Positions 25,708 to 33,231 of a stretch of 45,123 nt of DNA are shown one piece after another. The stretch spans positions 1 to 45,123 of the forward strand of contig OMVT01000029.1 of the NCBI GenBank assembly GCA_900314535.1. Reading direction: 5' to 3'. Both the position numbers and the translations under genes were made by a program. Within the stretch, counting starts at the first letter, position 1. Each line of letters opens with the position of its first letter. Under the pieces are notes generated by a model. That model ran no database searches. It saw nothing but the letters and a program-made list of their open reading frames with translations, and was not told the DNA's origin. This DNA is from an uncultured Olsenella sp. GTDB lineage: Bacteria > Actinomycetota > Coriobacteriia > Coriobacteriales > Atopobiaceae.

Positions 25708-26619
25708 TCAGACCTCCTGGATCGTCCTTCGTCTTGAACCGTGCTCCTTTCCCTGATATTGCGAGAAGGCAATCGCTCCGAGGATGAGCGCCACCGCTGC
25801 CCACTGGAGCGGCTCGGCGCTGTCCTTGAGTACAAGCGCAGACACGAAGAGGCCCGCCGGAAGCTCTGCCGAGGCAAGGACCGTTGCCGAAGCGGCACTC
25901 AGATGAGGACCTCCAAGCCCGAAGAGAAGCACCGGCAGAAACATCCCGAAAAGCCCCGCCATGAGGGCAAAGGGCGCCATGCCAGAGAAGAAGACACCCG
26001 AAGGAATATAGGCAGGGCAGACCAGAAGCGATGCCAATCCCAGCCCAAGGCAGATGAGGGTGCCGCGCTCCCCTGTTCCGCATGCGGGGCTCACGCGCCC
26101 CGAAAGCACAAGGAACGTGGCACAGCTCAGAGCTGCAACAAGAGCTGCGGCAACACCGGCAGGATCGAGCCCCGAAAGCCCATGCCGCCAGACACCGCTT
26201 GCTATGGGCGTCGCCGCCACGATCAACGCTGCAGAGATGGCTTCCCTGCGCGTCGGCTTCCTGCCATCGAGCACAAGCTGCACCGGAATGCCAAGCCAGG
26301 AATACTGGAAGAGGAGCGTCATTGTCATCGAGAAGCAGTAGAAGGACGAAGTCACGGCCGAGAGCGCACCGAGCCCCATGAGCTTGGCTGCCTCGCGGAG
26401 AGGCAGTCGCACGAGCTTCGTCCCTCTGAGAGCCTCGATGAGCGCCAGGAGCACAAAGAGGCCGCATCCTGTCCAGGCCTGCGCTGCCACGACTTCCTGC
26501 CAGCTATAGCCTACTGCATAGGCCAGCTTGTACGTTGTTGCCATGAACCCATAGCTTGCTCCCCCGAGAAGCATCTCGAAGGCGGCAAGGCTCTGCCTGG
26601 CGCCTTTCTCTTCTGCCAT
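25708..26619 (-). CDS. DMT-family (EamA-type) transporter
   Basis: 303 aa, ten predicted helices in two repeats (ASYGFMATTYKLAYAVGYSW near the start; PHLSAASATVLASAELP near the end, a classic second-repeat EamA segment). Substrate unknown. The ATG at 26619 has GGGAGG 4 nt upstream. The frame is open 45 codons further and passes through a strong terminator hairpin; the upstream part has no start site and I exclude it. Confidence 0.87.
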   Translation of the reverse strand: MAEEKGARQSLAAFEMLLGGASYGFMATTYKLAYAVGYSWQEVVAAQAWTGCGLFVLLALIEALRGTKLVRLPLREAAKLMGLGALSAVTSSFYCFSMTMTLLFQYSWLGIPVQLVLDGRKPTRREAISAALIVAATPIASGVWRHGLSGLDPAGVAAALVAALSCATFLVLSGRVSPACGTGERGTLICLGLGLASLLVCPAYIPSGVFFSGMAPFALMAGLFGMFLPVLLFGLGGPHLSAASATVLASAELPAGLFVSALVLKDSAEPLQWAAVALILGAIAFSQYQGKEHGSRRRTIQEV

Positions 26620-26647
26620 GAAACCTCCCTGTCCGGCATCTGCGCAC

Positions 26648-26684
26648 AAAAAAGCGCCGCACAGCTGAAGTAGCTGCGCGGCGC
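26648..26684 (-). terminator. Strong terminator (possible attenuator) just before the DMT transporter
   Basis: On the minus strand GCGCCGC-GCAGCT pairs with AGCTGT-GCGGCGC, followed by TTTTTT. It ends the DJ-1/PfpI gene, but only about 28 nt separate the T-run from the DMT ATG, leaving no room for a promoter after it. Confidence 0.85.
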
Positions 26685-26764
26685 AAAGATGGCAGAGCCC
26701 GGAAACGACCACGAATTGTTTGCAGCGCCATGGTAGCCGGAATGGGACGCTCATGCAAGCAGGG

Positions 26765-27346
26765 CTACTTTCCCTGCCAGACGATCCTCGGCTTCAGGTC
26801 CTCGACCCCTGCCTCGCCGAGATAGTGCTCGACGATTGCAAAGCCGAAGTCGATGGCCGTGCCCATGCCACGGGAAGTGATGATGTTGCCATCAACGACG
26901 ACTGGTGCCTCAGAGTAGATGGCGCCACCCTCGACGCAGGCATCCTTGAAGTTCGGGTTCGACGTCGCATGCCTGCCCTTGAGAAGGCCAAGCTTTGCAA
27001 AGACGGAAGGAGCAGCGCAGATGGCAGCAATCTCCTTGCCGGTCTGGGCGAACTCCACGACCTTGTCCGTCAGCATCTTGCAGTCACCGAGATTCAAGGT
27101 TCCCGGCATGCCGCCCGGAAGCACGAGCATGTCGTACTCGTCGAAGTCGAGATCTTCGATCCTCTTGTCTGCCACAATATGGATCTGATGGGACGAGGTC
27201 ACGTCCTTCGTGCCCGTGATGGAGACCGTATCGGAAGGGATGCCAGCACGATAGAGAAGGTCGCACACCGTGAGGCCTTCGATCTCCTCGAGGCCATTGG
27301 CAAGGAAGACCGCAACCTTCTTGTCAGATGTCTGCCTGAATGTCAC
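26765..27346 (-). CDS. DJ-1/PfpI-family protein
   Basis: 193 aa. Typical DJ-1 layout: VAVFLANGLEEIEGL near the N-terminus (conserved Glu), VLPGGMPG, and AAICAAPSVF with the nucleophile-elbow Cys. Members are glyoxalase/deglycase-like, chaperone or stress proteins, often of the YajL/ThiJ type; exact role undetermined. The GTG start at 27346 is chosen because AAAGGAG lies 7 nt upstream; the frame extends 30 codons further without a site. Confidence 0.9.
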   Translation of the reverse strand: MTFRQTSDKKVAVFLANGLEEIEGLTVCDLLYRAGIPSDTVSITGTKDVTSSHQIHIVADKRIEDLDFDEYDMLVLPGGMPGTLNLGDCKMLTDKVVEFAQTGKEIAAICAAPSVFAKLGLLKGRHATSNPNFKDACVEGGAIYSEAPVVVDGNIITSRGMGTAIDFGFAIVEHYLGEAGVEDLKPRIVWQGK

Positions 27347-27552
27347 AGCTCTGCTCCTTTCGTTGAGCAACTTGCTATTCCCATCAATTGTACCCTTGAG
27401 CCTTCCGGCCCCTATCTGGCCATTTTCTGAGGACAATCACCATCTGCAAATTCAGAATGGCGCATATCCGCGTTCGCGGTATTATCGGTTTAGCAAGCTG
27501 TGCCTTGGCTCATAGGGGGTCTGAGGCCGATTGCGTTTGGAGAGGAGAATCC

Positions 27553-28245
27553 ATGCAGTATTCCGCAGAAGTGGAGAGGATGTGCCCCGTCACCAAGGGC
27601 GCATACCACGGACCTGCACCAATTCCCGAGGAGGGGAAGTGGGTCCAGGCCAAGGAGATCAGCGACATCTCCGGCTACACGCACGGTGTAGGCTGGTGCG
27701 CACCGCAGCAGGGTGCCTGCAAGCTTAGCCTCAACATCAAGGAAGGTGTCGTCGAGGAGTGCCTGATCGAGACCATCGGCTGCTCCGGCATGACGCACTC
27801 CGCTGCAATGGCAGCTGAGATCCTTCCGGGCAAGACGATTCTCGAGTGCCTCAACACCGACCTCGTCTGCGATGCTATCAATGTCGCTATGCGCGAGCTG
27901 TTCCTCCAGATCGTCTACGGCCGCTCCCAGACCGCATTCTCCGAGGGTGGTCTGCCTATTGGCACCGGCCTCGACGACCTCGGCAAGGGCCTCCGCTCCA
28001 TGGTCGGCACCACGTACGGCACGAAGGCCAAGGGTGCCCGCTACCTCGAGCTCACGCAGGGCTACATCACGCATCTGGCACTCAACGAGAACGATGAGAT
28101 CATCGGCTTCGAGTTCCTGAACCTCGGCAAGTTCACCGATGCCCTGAAGAAGGGCGTCGACGCCCAGAAGGCTGTAGACGACGCAATGGGCCGCTACGGT
28201 CAGTGGGACAACCCCGCCAAGGTCATCGATCCGCGTGTCGAGTAA
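27553..28245 (+). CDS. IscU/NifU-like iron-sulfur cluster scaffold paired with the GGGtGRT protein
   Basis: 230 aa, longer than ordinary SufU. The NifU-like part has GWCAPQQGACKLSLNI, ETIGCSGMTHSAAMAAEIL and a later NTDLVCDAINVAM, giving three cysteines in scaffold-like spacing. It is probably an Fe-S assembly or carrier protein. AGAGGAG lies 5 nt before the ATG. The downstream GGGtGRT gene starts 21 nt after its stop, and the two genes form a conserved pair in anaerobes, to my knowledge. Its codon use is strongly biased to preferred codons, suggesting high expression. Confidence 0.85.
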   Translation: MQYSAEVERMCPVTKGAYHGPAPIPEEGKWVQAKEISDISGYTHGVGWCAPQQGACKLSLNIKEGVVEECLIETIGCSGMTHSAAMAAEILPGKTILECLNTDLVCDAINVAMRELFLQIVYGRSQTAFSEGGLPIGTGLDDLGKGLRSMVGTTYGTKAKGARYLELTQGYITHLALNENDEIIGFEFLNLGKFTDALKKGVDAQKAVDDAMGRYGQWDNPAKVIDPRVE

Positions 28246-28266
28246 CCAGGAAAGGAGCTGATAAAC

Positions 28267-29271
28267 ATGGCAGTTACGTTCGAAGGCTATGAGCGCCGCA
28301 TCGCCCAGATCAACAAGGCATGCGAGCAGTATGGCATCAAGGACCTCGAGGACGCCCGCAAGATCTGCACCGACCTCGGATTCGATCCGTATGACATCAC
28401 GACCGGCATTCAGTCCATCGCATTCGAGAACGCAAAGTGGGCCTACACCCTCGGCTGCGCTATCGCTGTGAAGAAGGGCTGCAAGACCGCTGCTGAGGCA
28501 GCTTCCGCAATCGGCGAGGGCCTGCAGGCATTCTGCGTCCCTGGCTCCGTTGCAGACGAGCGCAAGGTCGGCCTTGGCCACGGCAACCTGGGCGCAATGC
28601 TTCTCGGCGAGGACACCGAGTGCTTCTGCTTCCTCGCAGGCCACGAGTCCTTCGCAGCCGCTGAGGGCGCAATCGGCATTGCCAACAACGCCAACAAGGC
28701 CCGCAAGAAGCCGCTCCGCGTCATCCTGAACGGCCTCGGCAAGGACGCAGCACAGATCATCAGCCGTATCAACGGCTTCACCTACGTCCAGACCAAGTTC
28801 GATTACTACACCTCCAAGCTCGAGATCGTCCGCGAGATTCCGTATTCCAACGGCCCGCGTGCTGCGGTCAAGTGCTACGGCGCTGACGACGTCCGCGAGG
28901 GCGTTGCCATCATGTGGCACGAGAACGTCGACATCTCGATCACCGGCAACTCCACGAACCCGACGCGCTTCCAGCACCCCGTTGCGGGCACCTACAAGAA
29001 GGAGCGCCTCGCTGCCGGCAAGAAGTACTTCTCCGTCGCTTCCGGTGGCGGCACTGGCCGTACCCTGCACCCGGACAACATGGCCGCTGGTCCTGCATCC
29101 TATGGCATGACCGACACCATGGGCCGCATGCACTCTGACGCCCAGTTCGCTGGCTCCTCCTCCGTGCCGGCACACGTCGACATGATGGGCCTTATCGGCA
29201 TGGGCAACAACCCGATGGTTGGCTGCACCGTTGCCTGCGCTGTCGCTGTCGAAGAGGCACTGAACAAGTAA
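28267..29271 (+). CDS. GGGtGRT protein
   Basis: 334 aa. The name-giving motif SGGGTGRTLHPDNMAAGPASYG (here split: SGGGTGRTLHP then DNMAAGPASYG) occurs near residue 260. Other features are cysteines in CAIAVKKGC, CFCFLAGHE and a glycine-rich C-terminus (GLIGMGNNPMVGCTVAC). The family is named from this motif; its biochemical role is unknown to me, but the constant neighbour is an IscU-like scaffold, pointing to Fe-S or redox work. AAAGGAG 8 nt before the ATG. A strong terminator follows. Confidence 0.9.
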   Translation: MAVTFEGYERRIAQINKACEQYGIKDLEDARKICTDLGFDPYDITTGIQSIAFENAKWAYTLGCAIAVKKGCKTAAEAASAIGEGLQAFCVPGSVADERKVGLGHGNLGAMLLGEDTECFCFLAGHESFAAAEGAIGIANNANKARKKPLRVILNGLGKDAAQIISRINGFTYVQTKFDYYTSKLEIVREIPYSNGPRAAVKCYGADDVREGVAIMWHENVDISITGNSTNPTRFQHPVAGTYKKERLAAGKKYFSVASGGGTGRTLHPDNMAAGPASYGMTDTMGRMHSDAQFAGSSSVPAHVDMMGLIGMGNNPMVGCTVACAVAVEEALNK

Positions 29272-29299
29272 GGCTTCGGAGGCTATTCCTTCGAACTGC

Positions 29300-29335
29300 A
29301 AGCCGGCTTCCACTTCTGTGGGAGCCGGCTTTTTC
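29300..29335 (+). terminator. Terminator after the GGGtGRT gene
   Basis: AAGCCGGCT pairs with AGCCGGCTT across a TCCACTTCTGTGGG loop (with inner CCAC/GTGG pairing), followed by TTTT. Confidence 0.88.
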
Positions 29336-29460
29336 ATGCAGAGAAGCAAAGTGCAGTGACACTCTCCCGCAGCAATTCGTCTGGGAATTCCAAGTCGGTT
29401 ACAGAACCCTCGCCTGTCTTTCGCCGGCACTTGATTTCCTGTTTGAATCTGAAAGAGTGT

Positions 29461-29527
29461 CTTCGGACAGAAATACCTTCGGGTTTTGCAAGGCAGGGTC
29501 GCGAAAGCGGGCTTGTCTCATTTTTTT
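29461..29527 (+). ncRNA. Two-hairpin small RNA, copy 1 (upstream of abi)
   Basis: The same element as the RNA after the IS30 copy. A short ACC-TTCG-GGT hairpin is followed by AGGCAGGGTCGC-GAAA-GCGGGCTTGTCT and a T7 run. Against copy 2 the terminator stem differs by one C to T change that keeps pairing as G-U; similarity continues into CTCGAGA after the T-run. The promoter is degraded: TTGATT 17 nt before AGAGTG. It lies about 490 nt upstream of abi. Confidence 0.6.
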
Positions 29528-29572
29528 GCCTCGAGAAAGTCAATTACTGTCAGGAACCTTTCTTTTACAGGC

Positions 29573-29776
29573 CTAGATAAGGACATTCAGCCCGTCCATC
29601 CGCTCTTCAATGAATTCCAAATCTGCAAATAGGTCGTCTACCGACGCATAGCGCTTGGAATCCACTCTGCCAGGCAGGATGTCGTTCGATCCCTGCAAAG
29701 CAAGCTCAGCCTCAACGTTGAAGCATCTCCGTATAGCGCAGCGCTCATCCCTGCAAGGCTGCCTTATATTACGCAC
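29573..29776 (-). pseudogene. Possible remnant of a RelB/DinJ-type antitoxin
   Basis: An open frame of 67 codons. Only its second half looks like protein: FNVEAELALQGSNDIL and RYASVDDLFADLE resemble the C-terminal half of RelB/DinJ antitoxins (typically RYSSVDELFAELD). The ribbon-helix-helix N-terminus is missing, no Shine-Dalgarno is seen and no toxin gene follows. A decayed fragment is the best reading; a chance resemblance is possible. Confidence 0.35.
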
Positions 29777-30019
29777 CCGTACGCCTGCCTCATATCAGGC
29801 AGATTTCTCCTTGCCATATGCATTTCACCATTTTGCCGTCCAAGAAATCCCTGCATTCATGCCATGGATGCCTTGATATCTTCGCTGCGCAGCCACATCA
29901 TCTCTTATCTATCAGCAATCTAACAAAACATAGCTATCTACCTGCGTTTATGTTCACAGATATCCCTGCAGTTATATCGGCTTCGAGCGTATGATATGGC
30001 CCCTGAGAAAGGAGCCATC

Positions 30020-30967
30020 ATGGAGGAACAGCGCATCAAAATTGGCACACCAGCAAGTGGCCAGCATCATCCAGCCAAGCCAATGCTCAGCATCGATGAG
30101 CAGATCAATCATCTGAAGAGCAAGGGTGTGACCTTCCGTCTCTGTTCTGAGGAAGAGGCTGCAGCCTATCTCACGGACCGGACCTATTTCTTCAAGATTG
30201 CGGCATACCGTGTGCTCTTCCAGAAGCGGGTAGGTGGCACGCGCGATGGGCAGTACATCGATCTCGACTTCGGATATCTGAAGTCTCTTGCCTCTCTGGA
30301 CCGAAACCTCCGCTATGCGCTTCTTCCGCTCACACTTGATGTCGAGCATGCCGCCCGGACAAAGCTGATGCGCATAGCAACTGCGCAGGAAGACGAGGAT
30401 GGCTATTCGATTTCAGCCGATTACGTTGCACAGCTTAGCGCAAGCGAACGACACAGAAGAGAAAGAGAGATTGCGATGCTTTCCCGCAATACCTTCGTCG
30501 GGGACCTTGTGCGAAAGTACGGTGATCCGAACGAGATGCCACTCTGGGTATTGATGGAGGTCCTCTCGTTCGGCAGCTTCGCAAGCCTCTATCTCTACTG
30601 CGCTGACCGCTGGGGCGACAAAGACCTAAAAGTCGAACATTACATGCTTCGTCAGGCACAGTACGTCCGAAATGCCTGCGCCCATTCTTCAGATATGCTC
30701 AATGGCCTTCGTACGCATGACAATAGATTTCAGGCAACGCCTTCATTACAAAATGCGCTTGCCTCGACAGGCCTCTCACATCGTGTAAGAACAGCACGAA
30801 TGTCAAATCCATGCTTGAAAGCGATTGCTACGCTTCTATATCTGCATAGCCAAATGGTACAGGAGGGAACAAGCAGATTGCGAGCTATCTCAGACATGCA
30901 GCATCTCGAAGACGATATGGTGACGGCTTCCAATCAGATGTTGAGCAACGACACAAGGTTGATTTAA
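30020..30967 (+). CDS. Abi_2 family (AbiD/AbiF-like) HEPN protein, C-terminus altered by IS30
   Basis: 315 aa. Abi_2 family: SIDEQINHLKSKGVTF at the N-terminus, YFFKIAAYRVLF, LDVEHAARTKL, and a HEPN RNase motif RNACAH (R217-x4-H222) in QYVRNACAHSSDMLN. Members are abortive-infection proteins or RNA-targeting toxins. The ATG has AAGGAG 5 nt upstream. The last codons (Arg-Leu-Ile-stop) come from the IS30 inverted repeat. Without the IS the protein would continue after Asp-Thr with IRSSLDFLMVLIDSWF and stop at 32612. The bulk of the HEPN domain is intact, so activity may remain. Confidence 0.9.
   Translation: MEEQRIKIGTPASGQHHPAKPMLSIDEQINHLKSKGVTFRLCSEEEAAAYLTDRTYFFKIAAYRVLFQKRVGGTRDGQYIDLDFGYLKSLASLDRNLRYALLPLTLDVEHAARTKLMRIATAQEDEDGYSISADYVAQLSASERHRREREIAMLSRNTFVGDLVRKYGDPNEMPLWVLMEVLSFGSFASLYLYCADRWGDKDLKVEHYMLRQAQYVRNACAHSSDMLNGLRTHDNRFQATPSLQNALASTGLSHRVRTARMSNPCLKAIATLLYLHSQMVQEGTSRLRAISDMQHLEDDMVTASNQMLSNDTRLI
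30944..30956 (+). repeat. 13-bp target-site duplication, left copy
   Basis: AGCAACGACACAA lies immediately left of the IS30 inverted repeat and recurs exactly at 32550-32562 immediately right of the other end. Confidence 0.88.
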
Positions 30968-32549
30968 AAACTCAGCCGAACGCCCGGGGCTGATTCGGAG
31001 ATTCTCGAGGTCAGAGGAACGCACCCCTCTGGCCTCGAGCGCTCTCTCTCGGGGGAAGGCCAGCCCAGGAAGGCGGCGCCTGCCCTTTCCGATGACTTCG
31101 GAGCATGATTCCAGAACCCTCCGGCAGTCGCCTCAAGACTCATCCGAAAGGTCTGGCTGTGGTCCTTTTTCCGGGCGGAATCTGCTTAGATGGTCATGCC
31201 TCTCCCTTCCTCACGGGCAAGGAGCGAGGGTGTGAGGTTGAGCTCGCCGGGGCCTATCTCCTCGACGCCGAGGGCGTCGAGGAGCCTCTCGGCGAGCCCT
31301 CCATAGGCAAGCCTGAACATCCTGATGGGGGAAAGGCCTGCCAGGGACGGCCTGGGCTCCGAGTTCACGTGGCTCATGAGAAGGGCGCAGTCGGCCCTCG
31401 TGAGGCCATCGAAGCTCGTCCCCTTGGGAAGGACCTTCCTGAGCTCCACGTGGTTGCGCTCGCAGGAGCCCTTCTGCTGGGACTGCCTCACGTCGCAGTA
31501 GAAGACGCGGGCACGCCTTGCCGCGCTGTCCCCGGCCGACCGCTCTATGAGCACGTGGTCCGAGAACTCCGCCCCGTTGTCGGTGAGGATTGGGTCGAAG
31601 AGCCTGCCGAAGCCATCCATCCCCACGGCCTCCTCCAGCGCGTCCAGGGCCCCCGCAGCCTCCTCTGCCGTCTTCCCCCCGAGAAGCAGCATGAGCTGGA
31701 ACTTGCAGGGCCTGAGATATAGGGTGAGCAGGCACTTCGAGTCATGCACCCTGCCGATCACGGTGTCCATCTCGCAGGCAGAGGCCCTCTCCTCCTCGCT
31801 GAGGCCGAGGAAGGCGGCATAGGAGCGCTCCGCCCCGTGCGAGGTGCTCCTGGGAGCTGCCTTCTTCTTCCTCGGCTTGTAGGAGACCTTGCGCCTGAGC
31901 TCGATGTTCCCGGTGCCGGCGTAGCCCTCCTCTATCCATCGGTAGATGGTGGCGGGGCTCACGTCGAGGGCGTATGAGACGACGATCTGCTCGGGAGAGA
32001 GGCCGCGCGCGAGGCCCTCCTTCACGCACCCCATGATGTGCTCGAACTGCTCCCTTGTCTTGTCGATGCCGCGCCTCGAGGCCGAGAGCTCCTCGTCGGC
32101 CAGGGCCTGTGCCCTGGCCGCCCTGTACTCTGCCTGCCACCTCTTCGGGCAGTGGTAGTTGCGCAGCCTGCAGCCATTGCACACATAGGGCCAGGAGAGC
32201 AGCTTCGGGCAGGCATCCTCCGGGACGTCCGCGACCTTCTCCCCCTTGCCAGGGCCCCTCTTCACCACACGGTTCCTCTTCACCTCGCAGAATACCGTGG
32301 AAGGGGATCTGCCGAGGCCTTCCGCGATCGAGCGGCATGACCCCCTCGTGCCGAGCGCGGCCTGTATCGCATGCCTGTCTGCCTTGGTGAGCCTGCAGTA
32401 CTTCTTTGGTCCTGCCATGAGATCCTCCAGCCATCGGATGGGGCGACCTTATGCGCCCCGTGCAAGGGAGATTCTCAGACTTATCTGGACATGTTCGCTT
32501 CAGTCTGCGAACACCCCATGGGGCGTTCGGATGAAGTTGCTAATCAACC
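30957..32549 (-). mobile_element. IS30-family insertion sequence, complete, 1593 bp
   Basis: Bounded by imperfect inverted repeats: left end 30957-30985 begins GGTTGATT and ends CCGAACGCCC; the right end (32521-32549, read inward) also begins GGTTGATT and ends CCGAACGCCC, with 23 of 29 positions matching. Both ends abut exact 13-bp direct repeats. One transposase gene reads leftward. A long hairpin (31004-31039, CTCGAGG..CCTCGAG) lies inside the left end and may block outside transcription. IS30 elements usually duplicate 2-3 bp, but longer duplications are known in the family (IS1630). The element interrupts abi near its 3' end. Confidence 0.9.
31186..32418 (-). CDS. IS30 family transposase
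   Basis: 410 aa. An N-terminal helix-turn-helix (RLTKADRHAIQAAL ... GRSPSTVFCEVKRN), a Cys-containing stretch CNGCRLRNYHC, a second HTH (SPATIYRWIEEG) and a DDE catalytic core: first Asp in EMDTVIG, second in LTDNGAEF, Glu in GSCERNHVELRK. Full length without frameshift, so probably active. The ATG follows GGAGG 5 nt upstream. It occupies most of the IS. Confidence 0.95.
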   Translation of the reverse strand: MAGPKKYCRLTKADRHAIQAALGTRGSCRSIAEGLGRSPSTVFCEVKRNRVVKRGPGKGEKVADVPEDACPKLLSWPYVCNGCRLRNYHCPKRWQAEYRAARAQALADEELSASRRGIDKTREQFEHIMGCVKEGLARGLSPEQIVVSYALDVSPATIYRWIEEGYAGTGNIELRRKVSYKPRKKKAAPRSTSHGAERSYAAFLGLSEEERASACEMDTVIGRVHDSKCLLTLYLRPCKFQLMLLLGGKTAEEAAGALDALEEAVGMDGFGRLFDPILTDNGAEFSDHVLIERSAGDSAARRARVFYCDVRQSQQKGSCERNHVELRKVLPKGTSFDGLTRADCALLMSHVNSEPRPSLAGLSPIRMFRLAYGGLAERLLDALGVEEIGPGELNLTPSLLAREEGRGMTI

Positions 32550-32562
32550 AGCAACGACACAA
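32550..32562 (+). repeat. 13-bp target-site duplication, right copy
   Basis: Exact copy of AGCAACGACACAA at 30944-30956, flush with the right inverted repeat. Confidence 0.88.
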
Positions 32563-32612
32563 TACGCTCATCTCTCGATTTCCTCATGGTTCTCATTGAC
32601 TCGTGGTTCTGA
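32563..32612 (+). pseudogene. Displaced 3' end of the abi gene
   Basis: If the IS and one target copy are removed, the abi frame reads ...SNDT then IRSSLDFLMVLIDSWF and TGA (32610-32612). The amphipathic helix-like segment is a credible Abi_2 C-terminus, and the frame fits exactly across the 13-bp repeat. It is no longer translated with abi. Confidence 0.7.
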
Positions 32613-32623
32613 TTGGGCATAAT
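32596..32623 (+). promoter_or_regulatory. Promoter of small RNA copy 2
   Basis: TTGACT (32596-32601), 16-nt spacer, CATAAT (32618-32623). The -35 lies inside the original last codons of abi and the abi stop lies in the spacer, so RNA and gene were packed together. Confidence 0.65.
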
Positions 32624-32629
32624 AGGGTC

Positions 32630-32692
32630 AGACAACAAAACCTTCGGGTTTTATAAGGCAGGGTCGCGAAAGCGGGCTTGCCTACTTTTTTA
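32630..32692 (+). ncRNA. Two-hairpin small RNA, copy 2 (originally directly after abi)
   Basis: Predicted transcript of about 63 nt. Hairpin 1: AAAACC-TTCG-GGTTTT, six pairs closed by a stable UUCG loop. Hairpin 2: AGGCAGGGTCGC-GAAA-GCGGGCTTGCCT, twelve pairs with one mismatch, followed by ACTTTTTT as terminator. A good promoter precedes it. Copies 1 and 3 keep the layout with compensatory changes. Role inferred: RNA partner (antitoxin or guide-like) of the Abi_2 protein; AbiF-type proteins have been linked to such ncRNAs. No open frame of meaning lies inside. Confidence 0.68.
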
Positions 32693-32830
32693 TCTCGAGA
32701 CAGACGATAATGTGTTGGCAAGACATCTGCTGCAAATCGCTTGGCTTCTCTGTCTGACAAGCATCATTTGTTTCCTGCAGATAGACTCTTCTCGAGGGAC
32801 CACCGATACGTTATCCATAATCAGCCCCAA

Positions 32831-32868
32831 AGAGAAAAGCGGCATCGGATTTGTGCTCCGATACCGCC
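32831..32868 (-). terminator. Terminator after the 65-aa membrane protein gene
   Basis: On the minus strand GCGGTATCGGA pairs with TCCGATGCCGC (11 pairs, one G-U), followed by TTTTCTCTTT. Confidence 0.85.
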
Positions 32869-32893
32869 TCAATGCAAATCTTGACTGGCTGCC

Positions 32894-33091
32894 TTATGCA
32901 AACCCATTGATGCTGTAGAAGATGAAGTTCGCAGTGAAGATGGCTGCAGCAAAGATCGGTCCTGCAAGAGAGAAGAAGCGCCAGACTGGCTCAGATCCGC
33001 GCTTCTTCTGCACGAAGTAGAGCACGACACCGGCAAGAGGATAGAAGTAGCCAAGCACGAACGATGCGACACAGAGAATCTGCTGCTTCAA
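32894..33091 (-). CDS. Small two-helix membrane protein
   Basis: 65 aa from TTG at 33091. Two hydrophobic segments (about 3-26 and 40-60) separated by a short basic loop KKRGSEPVWR. No known function. A strong terminator follows on the same strand, which supports a real gene. The start is uncertain: no clear Shine-Dalgarno, and the frame is open about a dozen codons further. Its promoter would lie across from small RNA copy 3. Confidence 0.55.
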   Translation of the reverse strand: MKQQILCVASFVLGYFYPLAGVVLYFVQKKRGSEPVWRFFSLAGPIFAAAIFTANFIFYSINGFA

Positions 33092-33196
33092 GCCGATAAT
33101 GGGCTTGTGTCTGCCCAGCCTGTTACTTCAGGGCAGCACAGACCGCTCTGGTGCCCTCTTGGTTTTCGCCAGTTTCTTCCAGATTCCCTGGCGGCC

Positions 33197-33225
33197 TTCA
33201 TGTTCGTGGTTCTGGCCGCTATAGT
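33197..33225 (+). promoter_or_regulatory. Promoter of small RNA copy 3
   Basis: TTCATG, 17-nt spacer, TATAGT. The spacer shares TCGTGGTTCTG with the spacer of copy 2, showing common descent. Confidence 0.5.
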
Positions 33226-33231
33226 TCGGGC

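Noticed and set aside
26620-26754. Extending the DMT transporter 45 codons upstream to an ATG at 26754, or reading that stretch as a Cys-rich leader peptide.
   Set aside because: No Shine-Dalgarno at 26754, and the extension passes through the terminator hairpin; the internal ATG at 26619 has a clear site.
30020-30967. Start at the ATG at 29996.
   Set aside because: That ATG lacks a Shine-Dalgarno; the ATG at 30020 has AAGGAG at proper spacing.
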